Part shown: positions 1-9,759 of the stretch, piece by piece
Layout: each line of letters opens with the position of its first letter
Numbering within the stretch: the first letter of the stretch is position 1
Assembly (NCBI GenBank): GCA_003223645.1
Contig: QHVT01000011.1
Coordinates: 1-64,000 of the forward strand
DNA length: 64,000 nucleotides
Origin: Acidobacteriota bacterium
Lineage (GTDB): Bacteria > Acidobacteriota > Thermoanaerobaculia > Gp7-AA8
Direction: 5' to 3'
Notes under the pieces: generated by a model
The model's input: the letters and a program-made list of their open reading frames with translations, nothing else
Told to the model about the DNA's origin: nothing
Database searches by the model: none
Translations under genes and position numbers: made by a program

Positions 1-486
1 CGGCGACGCGTGAGTCTCAGATAGAACCATGGTCGACGTCTTCGAGACGATCGACGTGCCGCTTGCAATCGTCTACAAGGATCGATGGAGAACACCGAGC
101 ATGAGTTTGCGACGGAAGACTGTACCGCCCACCCAGAAGCATCCGCGATCGTCCTCTTCGGGTCGGAAGGAGCTGATTGCAAAGGAAAATACGAAAAAGC
201 AATCAGCAAAGAAGAAAACTGTCCTTGACAATCGCTTTCATAGAACTCGAGCGTGCGGCCGGGAATATGGGTGACAAAACAGACCGGGAAGATAGGTTAC
301 ACCGGTGACCGTTGGGGAGTGGCAGAGACGGGGCTTTTGTGCGCTGATCTCCCCGAATACGCGGAGCGACAGCCGCCCATTCAATTCGCACGAACACACG
401 GTGTCGATACGATGGGCTAATGTTCGTCACGCACGGGGACAACTTGCGACGCATCGTCCTTTCTGAGGCAGTCCAGATGTTGAGCA
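1..486. other. No gene recognised
   Basis: I see no convincing gene here. Short open frames exist on both strands (for example a lysine- and arginine-rich frame at 29-274 on the plus strand), but none shows a recognisable motif or a clear ribosome binding site. The stretch lies downstream of the transposase remnant on the minus strand and may be debris from the same insertion. Confidence 0.4.
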
Positions 487-738
487 TCAGCCATAGAATC
501 GCATCTCCCGCTCATCGAAGCGGGCCAGCAGCACCGGTCCGTAGTACAGCGACCAAATGCCGTCGTCGATCTCTTTAGGACCGACCCACTCGCCGGTGAG
601 TGTTTTGCTCGTGAAGATCCGCTCGCGCTTCCATCGCATCATGCCGTTGTGGGAGATCTTCCGCGTCTCGAGGTGGCCGGCGTACTCGATGGGCGGCAGT
701 GACTCCGGATACGGCCGCGGCGATGGACGATAGATCGT
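487..738 (-). pseudogene. C-terminal remnant of an IS481-like DDE transposase/integrase
   Basis: The last 83 or so codons of this frame match the usual C-terminal end of IS481-type integrases. It has a YRPSPRPYP motif, then a beta-rich tail with HLETRKISHNGMMRWK, GEWVGPKEIDDGIW, YYGPVLL and a terminal FYG. The upstream part of the open frame (739-975) is arginine-rich, unlike a transposase, and lacks the DDE catalytic core, so only the tail survives. There is no partner terminal repeat that I can define. It marks an old insertion at the window's left edge. The family call rests on the tail motif only. Confidence 0.65.
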
Positions 739-1199
739 GGCCGAACGTTTCTGTCCGAGCGTCGCAACTCCTCGGCGGCAACCGTCGCGCCGCGTCGGCT
801 TTGGCGCGTGGGCCTGGCCGTGCAGCTTAGGCTCAAGTCGTCCGGCGGACCGAATGCCGCTTGCCGCCGAGCAAAGCGCTAGCCAGCAAAGTGCGCGGGC
901 TTGTGCTCCTCGCCCCTGTCCCAGCAACAGCTCGCAACGGTACGGGACATCACCATTGCGACGGGCCGATCGCATACGACGATAGTGTGTTCAGCCGCCG
1001 TGACCGGAACAGAAGTGAAAGCATTGTCAAGGCCCGAGAGCGTTTCACACCGTGCGCGCACTGGCTTATGCCATCGGCGTCGTGTGGAAGAATCCGCTGG
1101 TGAACGTCCGCGGCGATGACGAGAATCCGAAGTAGGTCGACTTTACGCGCGCGAGGGTAGGGGTTTGCACGTTTCCAGACTCTCCCTTCTTGAGACGAC
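739..1199. other. No gene recognised
   Basis: Overlapping short frames on both strands, none with a family signature. Given the transposase tail next to it, this is probably eroded insertion-element DNA. I see no terminal inverted repeats. Confidence 0.35.
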
Positions 1200-1724
1200 G
1201 TGACAGCTGACGGTATTCGAGATCGGATGCGCAGCGAGCTCCGAGAGGCTTACCGCGAGGAGTTCAAAAATATCGTTGAAGCGTGGAAAACGCTAGAAAC
1301 AAAAGCGCAAGGCGTGATTACCGTGTGCGGTATCTTTGTGGCGGCAGCCTTCGCTCACCTGCGGGACGCCTCTCTATTGGCGACATCTACACGCCTAGTG
1401 GTTTCTGTCGTTTTAGCTCTATTGATCGGTAGTATTCTCTTTGCATTGCAATCATTACAGTTGCGGCCCGTCACGCTGCCACCTCTCGGCACATTTCTGC
1501 GACAAGGAGTTCACGATGTAACTAGGCAGGGTGATGCATCCATCGCGGACCTCGCACGTCGTTTCGACATCGAAATTGAAGCCGCTTGGGAAGAAACGAT
1601 TCAGGCCATTGTGCGACTCAATATTCGTAAAGCGCGGGGCGTTACTGCCGCTCAAATCCTTGCAGTCGCTGCTGTGTTAGCAGCCGGCGCGTCAACGATC
1701 TTGAGTGCTGGAGTGCAGCAATAA
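1200..1724 (+). CDS. Small membrane protein of unknown function
   Basis: A 174-residue protein from a GTG start. The N-terminal 35 residues are charged and helical. Hydrophobic segments follow at about residues 38-54, 65-85 and 150-171, giving a predicted inner-membrane protein with a soluble helical middle (about 95-145). I do not recognise the family. The architecture of a charged helix followed by a close pair of membrane helices recalls small membrane effectors of defence systems, but no nucleotide-synthase or sensor partner is adjacent, so that is only an idea. The gene is visibly less GC-rich than the metabolic genes downstream, in keeping with an accessory patch. A tiny zinc-ribbon frame begins at its stop codon. 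Confidence 0.6.
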   Translation: MTADGIRDRMRSELREAYREEFKNIVEAWKTLETKAQGVITVCGIFVAAAFAHLRDASLLATSTRLVVSVVLALLIGSILFALQSLQLRPVTLPPLGTFLRQGVHDVTRQGDASIADLARRFDIEIEAAWEETIQAIVRLNIRKARGVTAAQILAVAAVLAAGASTILSAGVQQ

Positions 1725-1858
1725 AGATATGCGCTTACGAAGACTGCGGCAGTCGCGCAAAGCCGCCGAGCATTTACTGCTCCCGACATAGAAAGCGGCT
1801 CATCGTCATTAAGATGCTGCAACGAAAACTCGAGCGACGTAAGAATAAGCGCGTCTGA
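1721..1858 (+). CDS. Tiny zinc-ribbon-like protein with a possible ATA start
   Basis: This 45-codon frame overlaps the preceding stop (ATAA). It encodes a short protein with a C-x4-C spacing near the N-terminus (CAYEDC), a YCSRH motif about 13 residues on, and a strongly basic tail (RRKNKRV). The C-x4-C ... C-x2-H arrangement is typical of very small zinc-binding proteins. No ATG, GTG or TTG lies in this frame near the expected start; ATA at 1721 is the only near-cognate codon that sits well. Either a non-standard start is used, or the start is mutated or mis-assembled, or the gene is a remnant. The function is unknown. Confidence 0.4.
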   Translation: MKICAYEDCGSRAKPPSIYCSRHRKRLIVIKMLQRKLERRKNKRV

Positions 1859-2081
1859 CGTTGACTGGCCGCCCAACTCCTTATGCCTGTCACCTCGAGC
1901 CGGAGCACTGCGCCGTGCGCAGACGCTGATCGAAATGACAAGCCGCTCAACCGGCCTTTGGCCGGATGAGGGGCTGTCACTGGAAGCAGCCGGCTCAGGA
2001 TGGCGGGGGAAGGATGTGTGATCGGATCAGCGAATGGAGTACTGAGTCCCGCGCGTGTGTTATCGTGAATGATGAGGTGAC

Positions 2082-2219
2082 ATGATGTCCAAGGTTAACG
2101 GCGAAAAGGCACGTGCGGCCATTGCAAAGCGTCGCCGCACGGCTCAAAGAGCGAAGACACGTGCTGCACGCGCTGCAGCGGTTGCTGCCAGTCCTGCGAA
2201 AGTTGCGAAAAGCAGTTAA
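2082..2219 (+). CDS. Small, very basic alanine-rich protein
   Basis: A 45-codon frame with two adjacent ATG codons (2082, 2085) just after a GAGGTGA Shine-Dalgarno-like stretch at 2074-2080. The spacing favours the second ATG. The product is almost entirely Ala, Lys and Arg (for example KARAAIAKRRRTAQRAKTRA). This composition is seen in small nucleic-acid-binding or histone H1-like bacterial proteins and in ribosome-associated peptides. No family can be assigned. The good ribosome binding site and clear stop make translation plausible. It is transcribed away from the large minus-strand genes. Confidence 0.45.
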   Translation: MMSKVNGEKARAAIAKRRRTAQRAKTRAARAAAVAASPAKVAKSS

Positions 2220-2546
2220 TTGACGTTGCCCGTGTGTTCAGTTCGGCTGCCGGCTATCAGAACAGTGACGGGTCGTTGATCGCCGTCGCTGTCGATGCCC
2301 TCGAGCAGCCATACTCCGACAACTTCAACTTCAGCACGTCCGCGGCGGCGGTCACACTCGATCTCCCGTGCGCCCTCGCGACGCCATCGGTCTGTTTGAC
2401 TAAGTACTTCATTCGCTAAATTCGCGCACACGTCATCCCGAGCGGCAGCGAAGGAGCGCAAGTTACGCATTTTGAGATGCTTCGCCGTCTCCGCGGCTCG
2501 GCATGACGGTGCTGAAGTCCCGTGACCGAATTTAGCGAATGAAGGA
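2220..2546. other. Intergenic region ending in a palindromic repeat
   Basis: No gene recognised. The right half (2407-2544) is a palindromic repeat described separately, ending 2 bases after the stop codon of the 1374-residue minus-strand gene. Confidence 0.5.
2407..2544. repeat. Palindromic repeat (GTCATCC family) with 18-bp perfect outer arms
   Basis: Perfect 18-bp inverted arms at 2407-2424 and 2527-2544 (CTTCATTCGCTAAATTCG and its complement) flank a GTCATCCCGAG ... CGGCATGAC inner palindrome. The inner core is shared with repeats at 11172, 19844, 21133, 23741 and 59578. It sits immediately after the stop of the leftward gene and could fold into a strong transcript-end hairpin. Confidence 0.75.
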
Positions 2547-5500
2547 CTACGGTACCTCCAACGTGTCCGCAAACGTAATGCGGTAGCCGATGCCGAGCGC
2601 GGTTGAGCCTTCGCCGAACGACTCGGGGAGATCATCGAGCAGCTGCAGCGCGTCGACGATTTGCGCGCGGTCGGTGTCGCGGCCGTAAACCTCGACCTCC
2701 AGCACGACGATGCGCAGCGGATTGGGGCGCGGTGGCGCGGTGCGCACTTGTCCCTGCCAGACGGTGTTCTCGGGCTTGAGAGTCGTAGGCGTCATGATCG
2801 CTGACGCGACGCGCTCCCATCCGATCTCGTCGGTGCTGCCGTCGCCCGTCCGTTGTTCGAGGCGGAGGATCATTAACGAAGTACTGAACTGTCCACGCTG
2901 CGAGAATTCGTACGCGGGGCCGTTCACTTTCACTGCCACGATGCCGGTGGTGTCGAGGTTCGTCGTGTCGTAGGTGACGTCGCGATGGGGAACGAGTTGG
3001 ATGAAGTCGGCGGGGACGGTCGTCGAGATGTGCGCGGGCGCGACCGACTTCGGCTGGAAGCGCGCGAATACGAGGTGGACCATCGGAAAGTATGCGGTAC
3101 CGGGATCGAGGAGGATGTCGCAGTACCAGAGGTTCCGGTCCGCGTCGAATTGCGGCGCGTAGCCGACGATGTCGACGTCCCTGCCGTTTTCGGCGAGCTT
3201 CACCGTCATCGGCGGGACGGCGGGCGCGAGGAAGTTCGGCGTCATGAGCGGGAACGTGGCGTCGGCCGGCCAGAGGGGGTCCATGCCCCACTCGCTCGTG
3301 AACTTCTTCAGCAATTCCGCGGCGTCGGAGCCGAACGGAACGAACGCGGGCTTCAGCGTGACGCCCAACAGCTCGCCGGCTCCCGACGAGAACCACGGCC
3401 GCTCCATGTAGACGCGCAAGCCGCCGCAGCGGCGTGAGGACTTCGCGTTCGGCAGCGCGCCGCTTCGCATCCACTGGAACAGCGGCACCATGTACAGCGG
3501 CTTCGGCTTGTCCGGACGCGCCGAGTTGAGGATGTCCGCCGGAGTGGGGATCCCGGCTTCCGCGCCGGTGGGCCGAACGAGGTTTTTCGGATCGGCAGTC
3601 ACGCTCTCCGGGAAGTACTCGCGGAACCTCGTCGACGCGGCCGGCGTGTACGTGACGGCGTGATACTTCGTGTCGCCGACCGGATGGCTGAGCGTGAATT
3701 CGGGGAGATCGTCTGCCGGATCGAGCAGGCGGACTTCGGCGAGCTGCATCTTCTGCGCGACGAAATCCGTTGCTTCGATGAACGCCGGCTTCGTGACGTC
3801 GTCGAACGGATCCTTCCACGTTGCCTGCACGTCGACTTTGCCCGTGCTCTTCGCGTCGACGAGGAACTTGCCGTCCAGCGTGGCGAGGGTCTCGCCGAAT
3901 TTTTTCTGCGGCGTCACGGAGTCGATCTTCGGAATCTTCAGCGGCTGCTGCACCGCGTGAACGAGCACCAGCGTGCGGAAGGGGAGGTGCAGCCAGTTGC
4001 GGCCCTCGATCGCACTGGTGCGCAGATCGTTGAGGTTCGGCACCGGCTTCTCGGCCGTCCACGCCCACACCGCCATGTTCTCGAGATCGGTCGGATGGAA
4101 GTAGGAGCTGATGCGCACTTCGTACGTTTCGCCCTGCGGGATTTGCACGTCGAGCACGTGGTTGATGCCGTCCCACACCGGCGTCGTCTTCGGCGCATTC
4201 GCGGCGATGCCGGTCATGCGCAGGCGGAACGGTTTCGGGTCGGGCCAGGGCTCGAACGGTATCTTGTTCACGATCGGAGGTCCCGGCGGCTCGATGATCT
4301 CGTCGGGCGTGGTCATGCCCGGCAAGCCGAGGAGGAGGACGCCGCGCGCGTAGGGATCGGGAAGGTAAGAGACGATGAAGGAGTCGTTGGCCTGAATCCA
4401 ATACGAATGTCCCGGCTCGACGATTTCGGACGCGCCGGGAATCGGCTCGCGGCTGCCGTCGGGCTTCACGCGTTCGGTGAGCGATCCTGCTTCACGCTCG
4501 GCGAGTGGATAGTCCGGCACGTTCATCGCCGGCGATCCGTCGAACTTGCGATGATGCTCGGCCATCAGCTGCGACGTCTTCGGCGGCACGATGTGCCGCG
4601 CCGTTTGCTGCGCCGCGAGCACCGCGTCCGAGTCGTTGAATTTGCTGCGCACCACCAGTCGCTCGAGCGATTCCCCTTCGACCGGCTTCGCCTGCAGCAT
4701 CACCATCGGAGGACTGATCGGCTCGAAGCGGCGGTACTTCACCTTGTCCGTGACTTCGGTCTGCATGACGCCGAACGCCGCGTCGTCGGGCGAGAAGACG
4801 CTGTTGCCCGCGAGGTCGGTCGCGCGCACGCGCAACTGATAGCTGTAGCCGAAGCGCAGACGCGGCAGCGATTTCGGTTTCGGAGTGAACGCCGCCGTCA
4901 TCTTGAACTGCGTGTCCGGAGCATTCGACGGCGCACCGACTTGCGTCGGATCGTCGGGATCGTGCGAGTCGCTCTTCAGAATCGTGTTGCCGTATCGCGG
5001 TGCGCCGAGGCTCCAGCCGTTCCAGGTGAAGAGCGAGTCGTGCGCGCGCAGCACGCGCGGACCCGCGCCCGGCACCGGCTCCGTCACGCTCATCTGCACG
5101 AATCCTTCGTCTTCTTCGGGCGGAAGCGTAAGCGGGCCGCCGGCCGCCTCGGAAAACGTGTACGTGCCGACGCGGCGGCAGAGCGAATGCCATGTTGCCG
5201 ACTTGTCGTCCCACACGTCGACGCGATACCCGCGCACGAGATCCTCGGCGAAGAGGTCCTGCTTCTCCGCAGGCGCATCGGCTTCCACCGGCGACGACGC
5301 GTCGATCTTGCGCAACGCGACGTCGAGCGCCCACGAGGCCTGGAAGCGATCTTTCAAATGGTCCGCCGCATCTGTGCGGGCGATCGAAATGCCGGCGGTC
5401 TGCAGCGACGGCAGCCCCTGTTCTTTCGCGTCGGTGCCGGACCATCGATTGTGTTTGTGATGGTGGACGATGGTCGTGGCGGTGTTCTGCAATTTGAGGC

Positions 5501-6671
5501 CGCCGCCGGCGACGTCGAGCTGCAGCACGCGAAAACGATTCGTGTCGTCGACGCGCAGCAGTCCGTTTTGCAAATCGCTTCCGGGGCCGGGTTGTGCGAC
5601 GAAGAGCTCGTTGCCGATCGTGTAGTGCGTTCGCGGCGTGTACGGCGTCGTCGCCATCGCCAGCGGGAGATTTTTCGGCGTGACGGTTATGACGCCGTTC
5701 GCGCCGATCGCCGCGGGGAGCGTGACTTCGAGATCGATTACGAGTCCGAAGTAACGCAGCAGGTTCGGATAATCGCCGAGTGTGGCGATCATCTGATGGA
5801 AGTCGTACGTCTTCGTGAGATCTTCCGGCGTCGGGAGATCCGCGGAGATCTTGCTCGTCGGCTGCACGTAGTTGTACAGCTGATCGAACGACTCTTTCCT
5901 CGACGCCGCACCGGCCGCCGGCATCGGAGTGCCGCCGCCGAAACCGCCGCCCATTCCCATCGTGAAGGGAAGCGTGGCCAGCATCCCGATCCATTTGAGA
6001 AAACGGCGCAGCAGCGCGAGCGGAGCGGCGAGACATCCGCATCCGCAACCTTTGGGTGCCGGCAACGGCTTTGGTTTCGGCGGCTCGGGGGCCGGAAGGT
6101 CCGAGTCGGGCTCCGGTTCGGTCGAGCCGACGAAGACCGGCGTGTCGTCCGTCGGAACCGGCTTGTAGTACTTCGGCGGATCGGTCGGCACTGCGATCTC
6201 GCCGAACGTCGGATCGGTGCCTAGGACGTCGCGCGGCGGGAGATCGGTGCCGCCGCCGTACGCGGGATCGGTGGCGACGGTCTGAAAAACGTCCTTGATG
6301 ATGTCGTGAATCGTTGCCGCCGGAAACGTACTGATCGGAACGCCGAACTCGTTCTGGAACTTGAACGGCACGACCGTCGTGTCGTTCTTGAAGATCGCTT
6401 TCCAGAGATCGGAGCGCGCCGGCTTGGTCGCCGCTACGTTCAGCGGCGCGCCGCCGTCGAACTGGATGTCGAACGACACGCCGGGCGTGTTCACGATCGA
6501 AGGCCAGTCGAGAAAATCGGGAAAGTCGTTCAGCGTCATCTTCGTGACTGACGGGTCTTCGTTCCACAAACGCGGCGAGGCGAAGACCGACAGGCGCAGC
6601 GTGGTGCCGGCAGCATTCGGTCCGTCGCTGCCGTTCGGAAGAGCCGTCCAGATGATGGTCTGCTTGCTCAT
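2547..6671 (-). CDS. Very large protein of unknown function (1374 aa), partner of the 1017-aa protein
   Basis: The start is the ATG at 6671, 2 bases after the stop of the preceding 1017-residue gene, so the two are probably translationally coupled; the open frame continues upstream to 6854 only as overlap. There is no signal peptide. Features in order: a beta-rich N-terminal region (1-160), a Pro/Glu-rich linker (about 180-215), a CGCGC cluster next to a short hydrophobic and Gly-rich stretch (about 215-260), then a long beta-rich body. The body includes a fibronectin-III-like segment (SYQLRVRATDLAGN) and many Pro-rich loops. I do not recognise a family. The size, beta-strand richness and pairing suggest a structural or surface complex; that is inference. 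Confidence 0.75.
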   Translation of the reverse strand: MSKQTIIWTALPNGSDGPNAAGTTLRLSVFASPRLWNEDPSVTKMTLNDFPDFLDWPSIVNTPGVSFDIQFDGGAPLNVAATKPARSDLWKAIFKNDTTVVPFKFQNEFGVPISTFPAATIHDIIKDVFQTVATDPAYGGGTDLPPRDVLGTDPTFGEIAVPTDPPKYYKPVPTDDTPVFVGSTEPEPDSDLPAPEPPKPKPLPAPKGCGCGCLAAPLALLRRFLKWIGMLATLPFTMGMGGGFGGGTPMPAAGAASRKESFDQLYNYVQPTSKISADLPTPEDLTKTYDFHQMIATLGDYPNLLRYFGLVIDLEVTLPAAIGANGVITVTPKNLPLAMATTPYTPRTHYTIGNELFVAQPGPGSDLQNGLLRVDDTNRFRVLQLDVAGGGLKLQNTATTIVHHHKHNRWSGTDAKEQGLPSLQTAGISIARTDAADHLKDRFQASWALDVALRKIDASSPVEADAPAEKQDLFAEDLVRGYRVDVWDDKSATWHSLCRRVGTYTFSEAAGGPLTLPPEEDEGFVQMSVTEPVPGAGPRVLRAHDSLFTWNGWSLGAPRYGNTILKSDSHDPDDPTQVGAPSNAPDTQFKMTAAFTPKPKSLPRLRFGYSYQLRVRATDLAGNSVFSPDDAAFGVMQTEVTDKVKYRRFEPISPPMVMLQAKPVEGESLERLVVRSKFNDSDAVLAAQQTARHIVPPKTSQLMAEHHRKFDGSPAMNVPDYPLAEREAGSLTERVKPDGSREPIPGASEIVEPGHSYWIQANDSFIVSYLPDPYARGVLLLGLPGMTTPDEIIEPPGPPIVNKIPFEPWPDPKPFRLRMTGIAANAPKTTPVWDGINHVLDVQIPQGETYEVRISSYFHPTDLENMAVWAWTAEKPVPNLNDLRTSAIEGRNWLHLPFRTLVLVHAVQQPLKIPKIDSVTPQKKFGETLATLDGKFLVDAKSTGKVDVQATWKDPFDDVTKPAFIEATDFVAQKMQLAEVRLLDPADDLPEFTLSHPVGDTKYHAVTYTPAASTRFREYFPESVTADPKNLVRPTGAEAGIPTPADILNSARPDKPKPLYMVPLFQWMRSGALPNAKSSRRCGGLRVYMERPWFSSGAGELLGVTLKPAFVPFGSDAAELLKKFTSEWGMDPLWPADATFPLMTPNFLAPAVPPMTVKLAENGRDVDIVGYAPQFDADRNLWYCDILLDPGTAYFPMVHLVFARFQPKSVAPAHISTTVPADFIQLVPHRDVTYDTTNLDTTGIVAVKVNGPAYEFSQRGQFSTSLMILRLEQRTGDGSTDEIGWERVASAIMTPTTLKPENTVWQGQVRTAPPRPNPLRIVVLEVEVYGRDTDRAQIVDALQLLDDLPESFGEGSTALGIGYRITFADTLEVP

Positions 6672-6673
6672 GA

Positions 6674-9600
6674 TCACTCTCCCGCCACGACCGGATAGTC
6701 GTCGAATGCGCCGCAGTAATCGGTCCACGCGCCGAATGGCATCAGTTGGCGGAACGTCGGATCGGAGCCGGCGAACTCGCGCTCGAGCGTGACTCCGACG
6801 CTGATGCTGAAAAAGAGAATCGAGATCTTCACCGTCACGCTGGCCTGTCCCCACAGATGCCCGCCGTGCGGCGCGATCGCCTTCGTCGCGTAGGTGAGGC
6901 CGAGGTAGAACTCGATCGAGACGGTGATGATGCCGAGGACCGACAGCGAGCCGCAGGCGCGGAGGTAGCCCGTCAGCTCGAAGCCGTCCTTCGTCATGTG
7001 GAAGTAGAAGCCGGCCATGATCGTGGCCGAGCCGCTGGCGACGCCGAGGTTGAGCGCGATGCTGGCACCGAACTCCAGCGACGCTTCCAGATCCTCGACG
7101 CCGTCGAGTCCGATCTTGATGGCGAAGAATCCGCCGCCTCCGAAGAGCGACACGGTGAGGATGAACGGCTGCTGCCGCTCGCAGAACGCGAAGCGGAAGT
7201 TCATCGGCTTGGCGCCGAACGGCAGGTAAAACAGCGCCGACAAACTGACGTTCTGCATCGTCATCACGCCGACGCCGATCGTCGGCAGGCCGAGCGAGAA
7301 GCCGACGTTGACGCCGGGATCGGGCGGCCCGAGGAGCTCGATGCTCGGAGGATCTTTGAAGCCATCGCTCGGGATGAACGACTGCAGCTTGTTGACGAAC
7401 TCCAGGATGCCGACGAACTTGATGCCGCCGAAGTCGACGGAGGTGTCGAGCTTCTTTCCCGTCTCGGCGACGAAGCCGATGGAGTTGAACGTGAGCTCGA
7501 CGAGATGCAGATCCTTCGGAGGCAACAGAACGACCGCGAAACTCGTGAGCGTGCCGGTCGTCTTCAGCACGGGCGGCGTCGTGGTGTCGAGGCGCTTTTC
7601 GACGACTGCATCGAGCGTGAACGTCGAGCCGTTGGGTTTGAAGACGTTGCTCGGAATCAGCTCGGACGCCGGCAGGCTCCAGTGGTACGTCGTGCGAACG
7701 ACGTTTCCATCGCGGACGGTGAGGAATTTCGGAAGCGAATTGTCGCCGGTCGATCCGGCGTCAGCGAATTTGTGGATCCTGATGATGTCGGAGAGCTTGA
7801 TTCCTCCGAGGAGCTTCACCTCGCCGAAAATCTTTTCCGGATCGAACGATCCTTCGGCGCCATTGACCAGCAGATCGACCGGACCGCCGACCGGACCGAG
7901 CGAACGTGAGAGTCCGCTGACGCCGATGTTCGGTGCGACGAGACCTCCCGATTTGTCGGTGTCGAAGTTGAGCGGCGGCGTGTTGGTCACGCGCGCGAAG
8001 ACTTGCGCGGGATTGCCGATCGACGTGCCGAGCTTGTTCGTGTACGACGGCTCCCACTCGATGGTCGACGACACGCCGCGCCCGAGGAGTTGTTGCACCG
8101 CCGGAATGTCGACCTCGGATTTCGCCATGAGCGGACGAAAGTGCGGCTCGGAGCCGTCGACCTTTTTCGCGGCGAAGGTGAAAAAGTTCGTCTGCAGCGT
8201 CGAGTCGTTGTCGCGGTCCGGCGGTCCCGACGGCGCGAATGCGACGTGTTGTCCGTTGAGCGGCCGTCGGCGGCGCTCGCTGGTCAGCGGCACGGCTTTC
8301 GGTCCGAGGCCCGCGTATGCGTCGAGGACTTTCTGGATCTCGGCAGCCTGCGTATCGATGTCGAGACTCACGAAGATCAGCGGCATCGTGAAGTCGATCG
8401 CGCGTCCTTCCCATTCGTAGCCGATCACGTGAAACGGAAAATCGGCGATCGCGTCGCCGGCGTCGATCCGCGGCCAGAACGCATCCTGATTTTTTCCGGC
8501 GATGACTTCGCTGTCTTCCGGCTTGGCGAGGTTCGGCGTGGTCTCGGTGATGATGTCGACCGTGCGGAATTGAAAATCGCGCGGCATGTACGTGCGGCGA
8601 TGCTCGCGCACTTTGATGAACATCCGCTGAAAGTCGTAGGCGATGAATCCCGGCTTCGGGACGTCCTTGCGAAAGAAGAATTTTCGCTCGGTGATCTTGA
8701 CGAGCGATGCGCGATGGCCGAGCGGGAAGAGGTAGCCTTCGTAGACGACGCGCACGAAGTGATCGCGTCCCATCGTGGCGACGTGGTTCCACTCGGAGAC
8801 GGTGAGATGGCGCTGCGCCGGAAGGTCGGGCGGATCGGCCGGAACGAGCGGCGGGTTCCATTGTCCGTGCACGTCCAGCCAGCCGCCGAGCGTGGTCAGC
8901 ATCATGCGCGACGTCTCGACCGGAACCGGCGCGAACGCGTCGATGTAGTAGTTGGACGTCAGCTGCACGATCTCGTTGCGATCGCGGCCATCGAGCGACG
9001 CGCGAAACGGGACGAGCGCGTGATCCTGCGGATTGCGTTGAAAGTCGGGCGACCACACCGCGCGCACGCGCGGATCGTTGTCCGGCCGTCGCGTGCCGAG
9101 TCGCGTGTGCCACAACTCGATGCGCCCGTCGTGCTCGACCGGTTTTTCTGCATGAGTCCATGTCGCCTGATGATCGGGCGAAAGAAAGAGACGATACGGA
9201 AGCTCGATCGCGGTTTCGAAGCGCGACGGCGCAACGATCTGCGGAGGCGGCTGCAGCATCGACACGATGAGCGGCGGCATGCACCCCGTCCTCGGCTCAT
9301 ACCGCGCGACCGCAGTCACATTGAGCGGCAGCGTCTCCAGCGCAGCGAGCACACCTTCGACCGTGAGCGGAAACTTCGTTCCGGCCGGAACGTTGAATGC
9401 GAGTCTGCTCGGGCCGGCGAGGCGCGAGAGCACCATGCCCGGTGGAGGCAATGGATCGTTCCCCGGTGGTGGCGAGGGCGGCAGAGGTTGTCCGGGTTCC
9501 GCTCCGTCTTTCGCTTTCGGCTTGGTGCCGTCGCTGACTTCCCAGAACGCCTGCTCGAGAATGTGCTGCGGCTGAAAGTGCACGACGAGCCGCGCGTTCG

Positions 9601-9727
9601 CTTGTCCCGCGATCTGCGCCGGCGCGCCCGCGGAAGGCGCAGTGAAGTCCACGCTGACGAACTCCAGTCGCAGCAACAACAGGTCGTCCGGACGTACCAC
9701 CGAGACCGAGAAACTGCGAGTCGGCAT
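6674..9727 (-). CDS. Large beta-rich protein of unknown function (1017 aa)
   Basis: Starts at the ATG ending at 9727, with an AGGAGG ribosome binding site 6-11 bases upstream. The product lacks a signal peptide or obvious membrane span. The N-terminal 200 residues are beta-rich with a Pro-rich loop (about 75-100). The middle holds charged, WEG/YEW-containing segments. The C-terminal 300 residues are rich in Gly and alternating hydrophobics (for example SLFGGGGFFAIKIGLDG), which resembles amphipathic beta strands or a propeller. It lies 32 bases after the MATE gene and is directly followed by the 1374-residue gene, so the three may be one transcript. No family recognised. The pair is likely to work together. 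Confidence 0.75.
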   Translation of the reverse strand: MPTRSFSVSVVRPDDLLLLRLEFVSVDFTAPSAGAPAQIAGQANARLVVHFQPQHILEQAFWEVSDGTKPKAKDGAEPGQPLPPSPPPGNDPLPPPGMVLSRLAGPSRLAFNVPAGTKFPLTVEGVLAALETLPLNVTAVARYEPRTGCMPPLIVSMLQPPPQIVAPSRFETAIELPYRLFLSPDHQATWTHAEKPVEHDGRIELWHTRLGTRRPDNDPRVRAVWSPDFQRNPQDHALVPFRASLDGRDRNEIVQLTSNYYIDAFAPVPVETSRMMLTTLGGWLDVHGQWNPPLVPADPPDLPAQRHLTVSEWNHVATMGRDHFVRVVYEGYLFPLGHRASLVKITERKFFFRKDVPKPGFIAYDFQRMFIKVREHRRTYMPRDFQFRTVDIITETTPNLAKPEDSEVIAGKNQDAFWPRIDAGDAIADFPFHVIGYEWEGRAIDFTMPLIFVSLDIDTQAAEIQKVLDAYAGLGPKAVPLTSERRRRPLNGQHVAFAPSGPPDRDNDSTLQTNFFTFAAKKVDGSEPHFRPLMAKSEVDIPAVQQLLGRGVSSTIEWEPSYTNKLGTSIGNPAQVFARVTNTPPLNFDTDKSGGLVAPNIGVSGLSRSLGPVGGPVDLLVNGAEGSFDPEKIFGEVKLLGGIKLSDIIRIHKFADAGSTGDNSLPKFLTVRDGNVVRTTYHWSLPASELIPSNVFKPNGSTFTLDAVVEKRLDTTTPPVLKTTGTLTSFAVVLLPPKDLHLVELTFNSIGFVAETGKKLDTSVDFGGIKFVGILEFVNKLQSFIPSDGFKDPPSIELLGPPDPGVNVGFSLGLPTIGVGVMTMQNVSLSALFYLPFGAKPMNFRFAFCERQQPFILTVSLFGGGGFFAIKIGLDGVEDLEASLEFGASIALNLGVASGSATIMAGFYFHMTKDGFELTGYLRACGSLSVLGIITVSIEFYLGLTYATKAIAPHGGHLWGQASVTVKISILFFSISVGVTLEREFAGSDPTFRQLMPFGAWTDYCGAFDDYPVVAGE

Positions 9728-9759
9728 CAACGCCTCCTGATGGGATGGAAGGGTTGATC

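Noticed and set aside
487-975. Complete 162-residue protein-coding gene
   Set aside because: Only the last 83 or so residues resemble a protein family (transposase tail); the N-terminal half is composition noise.
2216-2635. 139-codon minus-strand frame in the spacer left of the giant genes
   Set aside because: It runs through the palindromic repeat and into the giant gene in another frame, with no motif or ribosome site.
3660-6224. 854-codon plus-strand open frame opposite the 1374-residue gene
   Set aside because: Arg/Glu/His-rich composition with no motifs; an antisense shadow caused by high third-position GC in the minus-strand gene.
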